Below are positions 1 to 8,713 of a stretch of DNA of 64,000 nt, in pieces. The translations under genes were made by a program, and so were the position numbers. Under the pieces are notes generated by a model. It ran no database searches, was not told the DNA's origin, and worked only from the letters and a program-made list of their open reading frames with translations. Source of the DNA: Nostoc sp. UHCC 0926 (lineage in GTDB: Bacteria; Cyanobacteriota; Cyanobacteriia; Cyanobacteriales; Nostocaceae); contig NZ_CP117768.1 in the NCBI RefSeq assembly GCF_028623165.1, forward strand, positions 4,960,001-5,024,000, read 5' to 3'. The number at the start of each line of letters is the position of its first letter. The stretch's first letter is position 1.

Positions 1-1
1 T

Positions 2-418
2 TACAGTTATATGTTAGTGGCAGGAAGACCTGAGTTTACTCCTCTGCCCCTTAACCTTGAAGAATATAGTACAGACGCGCCTAAAAGCTCTGCATCAGGA
101 GTTGAGCAAGTTTTCTTTACTACCTTGGAGCGGCAGTACATAGGAAAGAAAGCTGTAGAATTGGAGCAATTCTACTGGCTGTTGTTGACTAAAACTAAAA
201 TTGGTTGGCGTTTAGTAATGGTGTTTTCTCAAATTGGTTCCCATTCAGCACAGCAACCGCTATCTCCGCCACGCGATAGTAGTAACGGGACTGTTGCCCA
301 AGCGGTTAATACTTGGTTACGCGATTGTCAAGCTGGAAGTGTACGACGGATGCGTACTGTGAATATGGGAGACAAAATTGAACTTCGTCCAACTGACGTT
401 AATATCAAAGCAGAATAG
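2..418 (+). CDS. Conserved hypothetical protein, C-terminal part (cut by left edge)
   Basis: The reading frame is open to the first base of the window, so the visible 138 residues are probably the C-terminal end of a longer protein. The first ATG in frame is at 11, but nothing near it looks like a ribosome binding site. The visible part has a compact domain with aromatic-rich strands (FYWLLLTKTKIGWRLVMVFS) followed by a soluble tail. No known motif or membrane segment is evident and I do not recognise the family. It reads toward the RemA-like gene and gmk, but the gap of more than 500 bases makes a shared transcript unlikely. Confidence 0.55.
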   Translation, partial: YSYMLVAGRPEFTPLPLNLEEYSTDAPKSSASGVEQVFFTTLERQYIGKKAVELEQFYWLLLTKTKIGWRLVMVFSQIGSHSAQQPLSPPRDSSNGTVAQAVNTWLRDCQAGSVRRMRTVNMGDKIELRPTDVNIKAE

Positions 419-470
419 CTATGACTCGAACAAAAATGCTTCGCTTTGAAGATATTTGCTACATAACCTT

Positions 471-692
471 TCAATAACGTAGGGTACAACAATTTAGTGT
501 TGCGCTGGTATCATCAATTGCTACAGAGGTAATGAAAGTGCCACGGAGATTCTGCAAGGGATATGGGACGACCAAATCAGTATCTTGATGTAAAGCAGTC
601 AGCCACATGAGTTCCGACTCAATGACGGCCTGTTGTTGCCAGATGCGATCGCCCAACTGAGCGATCGGATGATGAATACGGAGTACTGTGAA
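471..692 (-). pseudogene. Remnant of an aminoglycoside/choline phosphotransferase-family gene
   Basis: Read on the minus strand without requiring a start codon, the frame gives FTVLRIHHP, then GDRIWQQQAVIESELMWL, then LHQDTDLVVPYPLQNLRG. This is the usual N-lobe pattern of the APH phosphotransferase family: a strand with VLRIHRP, then a helix with an ESEL-type Glu, then RDTDL.VPEP. A TAG lies directly upstream and a TAA ends the frame after about 74 codons. The catalytic HGDLH and DFD parts are absent. It therefore looks like an N-terminal relic rather than a working gene. The family call rests on motif memory only. Confidence 0.5.
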
Positions 693-1009
693 CTACCCAA
701 CACTAATTGCTAAGAGCAATATAGTGTGGGCTTCCAGTTTCATAGACAGTCGCCTCAACAGATGTCTTGCGACCCCAGTTAAAACAAAATAAATTTACAT
801 CACCTAACTAGCTTATATCAGTGGAATTACGCCTATCCATTTAGGAATATTTTCCAGAAAAATAACTGAATAAATAGCGAAAAAAAGCAGACATTATTTA
901 AAAACGAAGGCTGGCTTGAATTTAAGCGTTGTGACTCCCGTTTTTTGGCGATAACATGGAAATAAGTTTATTTCATGCTTCTCACACCACGTTTGGCGTC
1001 AGTTTTTTT

Positions 1010-1276
1010 ATGGAGATTCAGTTAATCAACATCGGCTTTGGTAACATCGTGTCTGCCAACCGAGTAGTTGCCATTGTCAGTCCAGAGTCTGCTCCAATTA
1101 AGCGGATTATTACCGATGCACGGGACAGAGGTCAACTGATTGATGCAACTTACGGTCGTCGGACTAGAGCTGTAATTATCACCGATTCCAGCCACATAAT
1201 TCTATCAGCGATTCAGCCGGAAACGGTAGCAAATCGCTTTGTGATTTCCCGCGATCATCAGACTGTAGATAATTAA
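1010..1276 (+). CDS. RemA/DUF370-family regulatory protein
   Basis: An 88-residue protein starting MEIQLINIGFGNIVSANRVV, the signature of the DUF370 family. RemA of Bacillus is a DNA-binding activator of biofilm and osmoprotection genes that forms ring-like oligomers, and cyanobacteria carry a homologue of this length. The start at 1010 is preferred over the in-frame ATG at 956 because family members begin at the MxIxLINIGFGN motif. The conserved middle (IVSPESAPIKRIITDARDRG, then DATYGRRTR) is intact. The gene lies 166 bases ahead of gmk on the same strand, and DUF370 genes often sit directly upstream of gmk, which supports co-expression. Its role in cyanobacteria is not known to me. Confidence 0.85.
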   Translation: MEIQLINIGFGNIVSANRVVAIVSPESAPIKRIITDARDRGQLIDATYGRRTRAVIITDSSHIILSAIQPETVANRFVISRDHQTVDN

Positions 1277-1442
1277 TTAGCAGTGGGTTATTCCCACTCT
1301 TTTTTGCATCATATCGGCAGTACCATGTGAATTATATAAGTTTTCTCTCACTCATGCTAGAAATTCTTTAGTCAATAATGGACTTGGCCAGGAACACAAG
1401 ACTAATGAATAATATCTATTGATTGATTCACAGGTTGAAGGG

Positions 1443-2042
1443 ATGATGCCAGTTTTACCCATCCAGAGTAATGCTACTACCGAAGAATGCTTATATCTAG
1501 GCAGGTTGATTATTTTAACTGGCCCCAGTGGGGTCGGTAAAGGTACTTTAATGCGATCGCTCCTACAACGTCATCCAGAACTGTATTATTCTGTATCGGT
1601 GACGACTCGTTCTCCCCGTCCAGGGGAAATCGATGGCAAAAATTATTACTTTATCAGCCGTAATCAGTTTGAACAATTAGTGGCTGAAGGGGAATTTTTG
1701 GAATGGGCAGAATTTGCTGGTAACTATTACGGTACTTTGCGTGAAGCTGTACTTAACCAAATTCATTCCGGCAAGTTGGTGCTGCTGGAAATTGAGTTAG
1801 AAGGGGCAAGACAAATTCGTGCTTCCTTCCCCAGTGCCTTCAGCATTTTTATTTTACCGCCTTCCTTTGATGAGTTGGAGAAACGAATACGCGATCGCGC
1901 CCAAGATTCTGAAGAAGCGATCGCCCGTCGTCTACTTTGCGCCCAAGTAGAAATTAAAGCCGTAGACGAATTTGATATTCAAATCGTTAATGACGATTTT
2001 GAAACTGCTTTAAATGATATTGAAGCAGTTTTGTTTAAATAA
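1443..2042 (+). CDS. gmk: Guanylate kinase
   Basis: Phosphorylates GMP to GDP with ATP in the cytoplasm, an essential step of GTP and dGTP supply. The P-loop GPSGVGKGTL lies near residue 27 and is followed by the GMP-binding segment SVTTRSPRPGEIDGKNYYF, then EFLEWAEFAGNYYGT. The lid and the adenine-contact region (IRDRAQDSEEAIARRL) follow. With the ATG at 1443 the protein has 199 residues, close to the family norm. The TTG at 1419 would add eight residues that families do not usually have. An inverted run of TTAGGAGT-type repeats just after the stop separates it from the convergent psaL. Confidence 0.95.
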   Translation: MMPVLPIQSNATTEECLYLGRLIILTGPSGVGKGTLMRSLLQRHPELYYSVSVTTRSPRPGEIDGKNYYFISRNQFEQLVAEGEFLEWAEFAGNYYGTLREAVLNQIHSGKLVLLEIELEGARQIRASFPSAFSIFILPPSFDELEKRIRDRAQDSEEAIARRLLCAQVEIKAVDEFDIQIVNDDFETALNDIEAVLFK

Positions 2043-2044
2043 GA

Positions 2045-2098
2045 TAAGAGTTAAGAGTTAGGAATTTAAACTCCTAACTCCTAACTCTTAACTCCCAG
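2045..2098. terminator. Inverted repeat between convergent gmk and psaL
   Basis: AGTTAAGAGTTAGGAATTT is followed by an almost complementary run of ACTCCTAACTCTTAACT. The arms could fold into a long AT-rich hairpin lying between two convergent genes. It is built from the heptamer-type repeats (TTAGGAGT) dispersed through this genome. A bidirectional terminator role is inferred from position only. Confidence 0.45.
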
Positions 2099-2101
2099 GA
2101 A

Positions 2102-2623
2102 TTAACCAAACAAACCTTGAATTGATGCTATATTGCTAGTCAAAAAGTAAGCAACTACTGCACCACCAATACCACCAATCAAGAAAGAAAAGGCGAAGTC
2201 GTTCCAGCTTTCTTTAGAGTTAAAAGCATCTGCCGGAGGTCTGGGTACGGTAACGCTAGGAAGTGCTTTGGGCGGATTGCTATTCGCATATAGGGATAGA
2301 GCGCCGGTGAGGACAACAACCAAGCCTATGGCTGCTAATAATCCAGCTAAGTTAGCATCAGCTGTGTCCCGCAGTGGACCCAATTTGGCAAAGGGGCCAA
2401 ATATCCAGTACCCATGAGCCATGCCAACTTCTACCGCACGTCTACCAGGGCTAATACCTTGACGATAGGCAGGTAAGTTATTAATGAACCACTTGCTCAA
2501 GGGAGAAGCATTAACCGGGGTTTCTAGGTTGCCTAGCTGTGGATCGCCGAATGCGGGAAAAACAACTTCCCGATTTCTGGGATCGCTGGGAAGATTCTTT
2601 GATGCATCTACTGCTTGTGCCAT
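2102..2623 (-). CDS. psaL: Photosystem I reaction centre subunit XI (PsaL)
   Basis: Integral thylakoid subunit of photosystem I that sits at the interface between monomers and mediates oligomerisation. The sequence begins MAQAVDASKNLPSDPRNREVV, has the family motif TPVNASPLSKWFINNLPAYR, the chlorophyll-region RRAVEVGMAHGYWIFGPFAKLGPLR, and membrane helices around residues 85-105 and 140-165. The start at 2623 (173 residues) is preferred over 2644 because the extra seven residues are not typical. It follows psaJ on the same strand after 273 bases, with a hairpin between them. Clustering of psaL with psaF and psaJ has been linked in the literature to tetrameric PSI, as in Anabaena-type cyanobacteria. 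Confidence 0.97.
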   Translation of the reverse strand: MAQAVDASKNLPSDPRNREVVFPAFGDPQLGNLETPVNASPLSKWFINNLPAYRQGISPGRRAVEVGMAHGYWIFGPFAKLGPLRDTADANLAGLLAAIGLVVVLTGALSLYANSNPPKALPSVTVPRPPADAFNSKESWNDFAFSFLIGGIGGAVVAYFLTSNIASIQGLFG

Positions 2624-2742
2624 ATTTTTATGTTCGCCTCTCAATTTAAAATGGTGGCATTTTTATATTAATAATAATTGTAGCTAAATATGGCTTTTGG
2701 TTAGGAAGTTTAGAAAAATTAATTTAGCTTATTTTAAAACTG

Positions 2743-2779
2743 TGAAACTCGCGATCTGTAAACAGGATCACGAGTTTCA
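2743..2779 (-). terminator. Hairpin between psaJ and psaL
   Basis: The arms TGAAACTCG..GATCTG and CAGGATC..CGAGTTTCA form a stem of about 15 pairs with a four-base loop. It lies in the 273-base gap between psaJ and psaL. The T-run on the minus-strand exit side is weak, so it may be a processing or attenuation hairpin rather than a strong terminator. Either would let psaL be expressed at a different level from psaF-psaJ. Confidence 0.5.
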
Positions 2780-2896
2780 AAAAACTATTTTGCTGCCTAT
2801 TTTAGTGATGATTCTGCCTAAGTAAGTTGAATACATCCACTACACAATATTAAGCAAAAAACAAGACATTCAACTGCCCTAAATCCCATTTGACAC

Positions 2897-3046
2897 TTAT
2901 GGCAGTGGGTGGAAAAGTAGGTCGGGGAAAAAGGCATTGATTTCAATCAAGAGAACTGCTGTGATCGACAGCCAGATGGTAGCTGCCACGGGCGCTGTGG
3001 AAAGGAATTTAATCAAATAAGCTGATTGGTCGCTTTTGTCTGCCAT
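2897..3046 (-). CDS. psaJ: Photosystem I subunit IX (PsaJ)
   Basis: A 49-residue single-helix thylakoid protein that binds chlorophyll and carotenoid and stabilises PsaF at the edge of photosystem I. The translation begins MADKSDQSAYLIKFLSTAPV and ends INAFFPDLLFHPLP. The FxPDLLFHPL ending is the family hallmark. The single helix covers residues about 18-38 (AATIWLSITAVLLIEIN), with its conserved Glu and Asn. The start lies 39 bases after the psaF stop, so psaF and psaJ are very likely one transcript. Confidence 0.97.
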   Translation of the reverse strand: MADKSDQSAYLIKFLSTAPVAATIWLSITAVLLIEINAFFPDLLFHPLP

Positions 3047-3085
3047 GAATTTAGTCTCCAAAACAAATGAATTAGTTAAGCTGAT

Positions 3086-3580
3086 TTAGCGTGGGGAAAT
3101 GGGGATTTCTGTATCCTTGGCTGCTAATTTTCCAGAGAGTAATTCTTGAACTGCTGCTACTGGCCAAGTAAAGCCTGACGCCATTATGGGTAGTGCCAAA
3201 CCAAGATCGATTTGGATTTCTTTTAGTTCAGTGTCAGATTCCTTTTTGATCGCTTGCAGGTAGGCACGACCTACCCAACCAATCCAACCAGCAATATAGA
3301 GGAAGAGAATGCTGGGAATTAGGAAGTCACCAGCATGATTTAGACTACCATCAACAATCAAGTGGGGGTAACCCTCAGGACCACACAGTTCTTGAGAATA
3401 ACGCTCAAATCGCTTTATCCCGGATTCGGGGTCAGCGGTGGTATTACGGGCATTAGCTGCTAGCTGTTGAAAAGCGGGATTGTCCCTGCACGGTGTCAAA
3501 TTAGCCCCTAAAGCTTTTGCTGGGGAGGCAAAATTGAACCAAAGACAAATCGCTAAAATCAAAGCAAACAATCGTCGCAT
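3086..3580 (-). CDS. psaF: Photosystem I subunit III (PsaF), lumenal docking subunit
   Basis: A 164-residue precursor with a cleavable signal peptide: MRRLF, a hydrophobic core, then an AKA-L cleavage site near residue 23. The mature part starts with LTPCRDNPAFQQLAANARNTT and holds the conserved Cys pair (LTPC and ELCGPEGYPHLIVDG). A transmembrane helix (FLIPSILFLYIAGWIGWVGR) and a C-terminal stromal-side segment follow. In cyanobacteria PsaF contacts PsaJ and supports PSI antenna and docking functions. It is the first gene of the psaF-psaJ(-psaL) cluster. Confidence 0.97.
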   Translation of the reverse strand: MRRLFALILAICLWFNFASPAKALGANLTPCRDNPAFQQLAANARNTTADPESGIKRFERYSQELCGPEGYPHLIVDGSLNHAGDFLIPSILFLYIAGWIGWVGRAYLQAIKKESDTELKEIQIDLGLALPIMASGFTWPVAAVQELLSGKLAAKDTEIPISPR

Positions 3581-3840
3581 GGAGTTGTTTCCTTTTACTA
3601 CAAAACAAAAAGTTTTTTGTACAAAACGAAGCGGCTTGTACAGTTGTTTATTTGCATAACTAGAAAGTCATCATACTCTTGGGTGGTGACCGAGTAAAGT
3701 TTAAGTCAATAAAAGTTAAAGCTTCTCAACCAAAATGGAGTGCTGAGTGCTGAGTCACGAGTGCCAAGGATAAGAATTGTTGTTGTAGGGTAGTAAAGAA
3801 GCAAGATTTTGTATCTACTACTCAAGACTCAACACTCTCA

Positions 3841-4890
3841 ATGGCAACCGTTTTAGCAATAGAAACCAGCTGTGATGAAACTGCCGTCGCAATTGTTAAC
3901 AATCGTAAAGTTTGCAGTAGTATTGTAGCCTCGCAAATTCTAGTCCATCAGCAGTATGGCGGGGTAGTACCGGAAGTAGCATCTCGCCAGCACTTGGAAA
4001 CAATTAATGAAGCGATCGCACAAGCCCTAGAGCAAGCCCAACTAGACTGGGAAAAAATTGACGCAATTGCCGCCACTTGTGCCCCAGGACTGGTAGGAGC
4101 GCTGTTGGTGGGGTTAACTGCTGCCAAAACCCTGGCGATGGTACACAACAAACCATTTTTGGGAGTTCATCACCTCGAAGGTCACATTTACGCAACTTAT
4201 TTGAGCGAATCAACTTTAAATCCCCCTTTCTTGAGTTTATTAGTTTCTGGCGGACATACAAGCTTGATTTATGTCAAAGGTTGTGGTGTGTACGAAACAC
4301 TGGGACAAACCCGTGATGATGCTGCGGGTGAAGCCTTTGATAAGGTGGCACGATTATTAAAGCTGGGTTATCCGGGTGGCCCAGTGATTGACAAGTTAGC
4401 ACAACAGGGGAATCCCCAAGCCTTTAGCCTACCAGAAGGAAAAGTTTCTTTACCTGGTGGGGGATTTCATCGTTACGATACGAGTTTTAGTGGGTTAAAA
4501 ACGGCTGTATTGCGTTTAGTGCAGCAGTTAGAGAAAGATGGTGGACAAGTACCAGTGGCAGATGTAGCGGCTAGTTTTCAGGAAACCGTAGCGCGATCGC
4601 TAACTAAAAGAGCGATCGCCTGTGCCCTGGACTATGGTCTAGACACAATTGCAGTTGGTGGCGGTGTAGCAGCTAATAGCGGGTTGAGAAAAAATCTCCA
4701 AGCCGCCGCCGTTGAACATAATTTACGCGTCCTATTCCCACCTTTGAAATTCTGTACCGATAACGCCGCCATGATTGGCTGTGCTGCCGCTGACCATCTA
4801 TCCTGTGGTCATACATCTCCCTTCACACTAAGCGTTGAGTCTAGGTTAGCGCTTACCCAAGTGATGAAGTTGTATCATCCGAAGTCATAA
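3841..4890 (+). CDS. tsaD: tRNA N6-adenosine threonylcarbamoyltransferase (TsaD/Gcp)
   Basis: Transfers the threonylcarbamoyl group from TC-AMP to A37 of tRNAs that read ANN codons, forming t6A with TsaB and TsaE. The ASKHA-fold signature is intact: LAIETSCDETAVAIV at the N-terminus, HHLEGHIYATYL with metal-ligand histidines near residue 111, LSLLVSGGHTSL, GEAFDKVARLLKLGYPGGP, and DNAAMIG near residue 300. It has 349 residues, as usual. The ATG at 3841 begins at the family-typical MATVLAIE. Its partner enzyme TsaC is encoded 5.6 kb downstream on the same strand. Confidence 0.95.
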   Translation: MATVLAIETSCDETAVAIVNNRKVCSSIVASQILVHQQYGGVVPEVASRQHLETINEAIAQALEQAQLDWEKIDAIAATCAPGLVGALLVGLTAAKTLAMVHNKPFLGVHHLEGHIYATYLSESTLNPPFLSLLVSGGHTSLIYVKGCGVYETLGQTRDDAAGEAFDKVARLLKLGYPGGPVIDKLAQQGNPQAFSLPEGKVSLPGGGFHRYDTSFSGLKTAVLRLVQQLEKDGGQVPVADVAASFQETVARSLTKRAIACALDYGLDTIAVGGGVAANSGLRKNLQAAAVEHNLRVLFPPLKFCTDNAAMIGCAAADHLSCGHTSPFTLSVESRLALTQVMKLYHPKS

Positions 4891-4955
4891 GGGGCAGAGG
4901 GGCAGGGGAGCAGGGGGAGCAGGGGAGGAAATAACCAATGCCCAATGCCCAATAC

Positions 4956-5867
4956 CTATTGACTATTGACAATCGACCGGATGTGATCAGCCACTGCATC
5001 CGGCTGTTCCAACATAGCCAGGTGTCCGCAATCAGGAATTTCCAAAACATTGTCACCACAATATTGGAACAGTCTGTGAAAGCTAGCTAAATGGCGCACA
5101 TACTTGGGTTCCATAACCTTGTCTTCGGCACCAGCCAAAAAATAAACTGGCTGCTTCAATTGGGATACTAGCTCAGGTAAACGATTGATTTCTTCCTCAG
5201 TTGTGGAGTCTAACAGACTTCCCAGAGATGCTTCTGGGTCAGCCACGACGAAATCAATCAGCCGCTGACGTGCCCAATAGCGCTCCAAAGGACGAGCCAC
5301 ACTGGCTCTGGTAAAGAGCAAATCAATCAAAGGCACTTGAGACAGCCAGCGCGGGCGGACTTGCAAAAATTTCTGACCCGCCGAGCGAAACTGCTCAAAG
5401 GCTTCTTTAAGGTAAATACCACCACCAGCGTTGATACAGATGACTCCCTTAACACATTCAGGTATTTGATCTGCTCCCCAGAGAGCGATCGTGCCTCCCA
5501 AGGAGTGACCAATTAGCCAAGCACTGGTAATATTCAGCTGTTTCAAGAGAATTGCTAAATCCTGAGCATAGGCAACAGGAGTGTAAAGAGAATCCATTGG
5601 TGAGCCAACCGCACTACTGGAGATGGGCATCAGGCTCAGAGACGTTTGTGCCCGACTAAAATCGGTTTTTACCTGGGACTGAGATTCACCGAAACCCCGC
5701 AAATCATAGGACAGGCACTGCAAATCATCTGATAGGCGGGAAATCACAGGTTGCCAATACCCACGGCTATTGAGCCAACCGTGGATAAATACTAAAGCAT
5801 GGGGGCAGGAAGTGGGAGCCGTTAGCTCGTATGCGTGTGGAACGCCCAAGATTTCGATAGTTGCCAT
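4956..5867 (-). CDS. Alpha/beta hydrolase
   Basis: A 303-residue alpha/beta-hydrolase-fold protein. Visible are the oxyanion region HALVFIHGWLNSRGYW, the strand motif LSYDLRGFGESQ, the nucleophile elbow IGHSLGGTIALWG, an acid position in FLAGAEDKVMEP, and the catalytic His in IPDCGHLAMLEQPDAV. All three triad residues are therefore present. There is no signal peptide, so it is probably cytoplasmic. The substrate cannot be told from sequence. It converges on tsaD, with a G-rich repeat (GGGGCAGGGGAGCAGGG) in the 65-base gap. Confidence 0.85.
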   Translation of the reverse strand: MATIEILGVPHAYELTAPTSCPHALVFIHGWLNSRGYWQPVISRLSDDLQCLSYDLRGFGESQSQVKTDFSRAQTSLSLMPISSSAVGSPMDSLYTPVAYAQDLAILLKQLNITSAWLIGHSLGGTIALWGADQIPECVKGVICINAGGGIYLKEAFEQFRSAGQKFLQVRPRWLSQVPLIDLLFTRASVARPLERYWARQRLIDFVVADPEASLGSLLDSTTEEEINRLPELVSQLKQPVYFLAGAEDKVMEPKYVRHLASFHRLFQYCGDNVLEIPDCGHLAMLEQPDAVADHIRSIVNSQ

Positions 5868-6007
5868 ACTTATATCGTACCCCTAAGGGCGGGTGCGACT
5901 AAATACGGAATGCGAAGAGTAAGGAGCGGAGCCGGAGACGCTCCGCCTCCGGTTAAGAGTTAGGAGTGAGGAGTTGTTAATTTTTAACTCATAACTCATA
6001 ACTTTTT

Positions 6008-6727
6008 TCATTTACCCAACAACCTCTGTCGCACCCCTTCAGCAATTTTGTGACCGAGATATTCAGGAATGAGGCTTTCATTTGGCCCCAACAAGTAAAG
6101 AATTAGGCGTGTACGTCCACGCCAAACCAGTAAATTGGCATTGACTACCAGCAGGTCTTCCTGCCAGATGGCGTACATCACTTTGTAGAATAATCCTGGT
6201 TGATTATCGGCTTCAATCACTAAGGCAGGGAGATGAAAGACCGGATCGACATAGAACTCAGTTTGTACCTGCTCTAAGCCAGTGTCAAGATTGAATTCCA
6301 CTGCCAGCATCTCTTCTACCTCAAACCGACCTCCTAAAGCCTCGCGAATGGCGCGACAGACATTTTCTGCGGTTTTCTCGGTCAAGGCTTTACTACCACG
6401 AGACACCAACAGTTTGATAAAAACTAACATCGGCGGACGGATCTGACCGTACAGACTCAGACCGTGGATAGTCAACCCATAAGCTGCTAGCACACCAAAA
6501 ATATCGCTGAGGAGAAAAGACTGGTTGCGGTAAGCAAAATGCAGGGCACTTTTGCTACCTTCCGGTTTCAGCTCAATAACAGCGCGTCTAGTTTTATAGA
6601 GACGGTAGGCTAGGCGCAAATTTTGCAGTTGAATCTCACTGCTGACGAATTGCTCATAAAACTGGGGAAACGCTCGGTTAAAGCGCTTTAGGAGTTCCAG
6701 TGTCGAAGATTTTAAACCAGAAGCCAT
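6008..6727 (-). CDS. ACT-domain protein (GlnD C-terminal-like)
   Basis: A 239-residue soluble protein with two segments that look like ACT ligand-binding domains. The first is near residues 65-125 (FAYRNQSFLLSDIFGVLAAYGL). The second is near 165-235 (PALVIEADNQPGLFYKVMYAIW, then VNANLLVWRGRTRLILYLL). The DxPGLFYKV pattern is typical of ACT repeats such as those of GlnD and amino-acid-sensing enzymes. No catalytic nucleotidyltransferase or HD domain is present, so it is most likely a sensor or regulator. The ligand is unknown. It is monocistronic, between repeat-rich gaps. Confidence 0.7.
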   Translation of the reverse strand: MASGLKSSTLELLKRFNRAFPQFYEQFVSSEIQLQNLRLAYRLYKTRRAVIELKPEGSKSALHFAYRNQSFLLSDIFGVLAAYGLTIHGLSLYGQIRPPMLVFIKLLVSRGSKALTEKTAENVCRAIREALGGRFEVEEMLAVEFNLDTGLEQVQTEFYVDPVFHLPALVIEADNQPGLFYKVMYAIWQEDLLVVNANLLVWRGRTRLILYLLGPNESLIPEYLGHKIAEGVRQRLLGK

Positions 6728-7178
6728 TGTTAAGGGTAAGACTCGCTTGCTTTCGTCACCTGGGGACTAGGGGCTGGATGTTGGGGGCTGGGGACTGGGG
6801 ATTAAGGAAGAAATTTTCCTAAATACTCAATCTCTTGTATACAATTCACTCCTAAGCTAACGTGCATTTAAGCTCTATACGAGCAATTGCCAGGATTAGG
6901 TTTTTAGTTTTTGAATGAGTTAATTTTGAATGAGTGAATTTTTAATTGCTTATATCCTTACCTTTTGGTGAATTTCTCCTAGCCTCTGCAACAAAATGCT
7001 AAAGTTGAAAATGATTGGTGTGAAACACGCTCTAACTGGCTGTTACCATTGCAAATCCCGAAAACAACTGAAAAACTTCGAGTGTAAGGGGTAGTAAATG
7101 GGAGTAGCCATGTTAAACGTGAATCAACACTCCTGAGAGTGGAAACCAATTCAGTTATACTACCCGAACCACGTTGGC
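6728..7178. other. Gene-free stretch between ACT protein and GNAT gene
   Basis: This divergent intergenic region holds the promoters of both neighbours. It contains a G-rich repeat run (GGGGACTAGGGGCTGGATGT) at its left side and otherwise AT-rich unique sequence. No ORF, RNA gene or clear operator was recognised. Confidence 0.4.
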
Positions 7179-7730
7179 ATGGGTTTTTGGAAAACTTGGT
7201 TTAGTACTCCTGAATCTGTAGCGACAAGTAGGACAAACCCCTTTGAAGAACATACAGTGGATGCTGCGGGCAACTCCAACCCCAGCAGCATTAGCGAAGC
7301 TTCTTTAAAGGAGGCTCGCATCGTCTTCAGCACGGAGCGAGATATTGACCTGTATGAGCTAGAAGAACTCTGTGATGCAGTTGGTTGGTCGCGTCGTCCT
7401 CTAAGAAAAGTGAAAAAAGCTATTGAGCATAGTTTTCTTGTCGCCTCAATGTGGCAGGTGAGAGGAAACCAAAAGCGGCTCATTGGTTTTGCCCGCGCTA
7501 CCTCAGATCACGCGTTTAATGCCACTATTTGGGATGTGGTGGTTCACCCAGACTTTCAAAGTCAAGGACTGGGCAAGGCGCTGATGAAATACGTTCTCAA
7601 AAAACTTAGGAGTGAAGAAATTAGTAATGTCACTCTCTTCGCCGACCCCCATGTTGTAGATTTCTACCGAACTATGGGGTTTATGGCTGATCCGGAAGGT
7701 ATTAAAGGCATGTTCTGGTATCCTCACTAG
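7179..7730 (+). CDS. GNAT N-acetyltransferase (Ycf52-like)
   Basis: A 183-residue protein with a low-complexity N-terminus of about 50 residues and one GNAT domain. The acetyl-CoA motif A is VVVHPDFQSQGLGKALMKYVL (Q/RxxGxG/A form). It is preceded by GFARATSDHAFNATIWDV and followed by the motif B end FYRTMGFMADPEGIKGM. It resembles the plastid/cyanobacterial Ycf52 (NSI-type) acetyltransferases, which acetylate protein lysines or arylalkylamines. The acceptor here is unknown. A second GNAT gene with the same ARATSD..ATIWDVV block lies at 12.1-12.6 kb. Confidence 0.8.
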   Translation: MGFWKTWFSTPESVATSRTNPFEEHTVDAAGNSNPSSISEASLKEARIVFSTERDIDLYELEELCDAVGWSRRPLRKVKKAIEHSFLVASMWQVRGNQKRLIGFARATSDHAFNATIWDVVVHPDFQSQGLGKALMKYVLKKLRSEEISNVTLFADPHVVDFYRTMGFMADPEGIKGMFWYPH

Positions 7731-8030
7731 CGCTCAATCAAAATAAAACCAGATTTGCCCAAGAAAATCAGGTAGAATAGTGAAACTCTATTATTTTGAT
7801 GTGGTTTTGCTTTTTTTCAGCCGACGAAGGCGCAAGTATATACCTTGTAAAACTAAGTCGGCAAAAAACCTTTATCAGTGTAAAGATGTAATCTTGATCG
7901 TCTTTACAGAAAATAAAAGATATTAGGCATGAGGCGTGTTATCTGATATAATTAACTTAATACTTTTGGTAAAGCGCGATCGCTTTGGTGGGAAATTAAA
8001 ACTAAACCCCAAAAAGTAGATAAGTCTAAC
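7731..8030. other. Gene-free stretch upstream of tRNA-Pro
   Basis: AT-rich DNA. A pair of arms GCCGAC (near 7820) and GTCGGC (near 7857) could form a weak hairpin after the acetyltransferase gene. The rest must hold the tRNA promoter. Nothing else is recognised. Confidence 0.35.
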
Positions 8031-8104
8031 CGGGATGTAGCGCAGCTTGGTAGCGCGCCTGCTTTGGGAGCAGGATGCCGCAGGTTCAAATCCTGTCATC
8101 CCGA
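8031..8104 (+). tRNA. tRNA-Pro (anticodon UGG)
   Basis: A 74-base cloverleaf. The acceptor stem CGGGATG pairs with CATCCCG, followed by discriminator A. The D arm is GCGCAGCTTGGTAGCGC, the anticodon stem is CCTGC/GCAGG with loop TTTGGGA giving anticodon TGG, and the T arm is GCAGG-TTCAAAT-CCTGT. CCA is not encoded (TTT follows). No intron is present. Confidence 0.97.
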
Positions 8105-8713
8105 TTTAATTAATATAGTTAACAGTTAGGGTGGATTAACTAGAGTTTTCTTGGTAAGATGTGCAATTAAATTGTACATTTTTAGGCAGAAGATAAATTA
8201 GGCTGTTATGATGTTGGGTTGGCTGTTAAAGCCTAACAGGCAAATTTCCTCCTTAAGCAGTAAGATGTTCCTGATACTGAGCTTTGTATAAATTTGAGAA
8301 GATATTAAAGCAAGCGCAGATGGAACGATTGATTAACTAATAGCGTCACGCGATATTAGAAAAAGCCGATAAAATGGCATTTATCATCTCCAATACCGAG
8401 ATCCAGAGAGACTTTTCGCTGTTTGAAAAGACATATAATATGCATCTACAGCATTTCGTGATGAATAGCAAAGCGAAATCGAGAAAAACACAACTTTAGC
8501 AGAGTCAATTTGGGAAAACAATACTATACTATAGCAACCCTAAATAGTTGTGGAATATTGGATTTAGACCGTTGACGGTTAACATTTAACCTCAACACGC
8601 ACAATGAATTTTTCACAACTGAAATAGATTGCTATATAACTAAAGCTAGTTGGTGCTGTGCAACATCCAACCATTTGTTTAATTTAATTGGATTACTGAT
8701 GCGAGGAGCAGTC
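8105..8713. other. Gene-free stretch between tRNA-Pro and tic22
   Basis: About 600 AT-rich bases without a convincing ORF. It probably holds the promoter and a long leader of tic22. A GAGGAG ribosome binding site ends the region at about 8702-8708. No riboswitch or repeat family was recognised. Confidence 0.4.
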
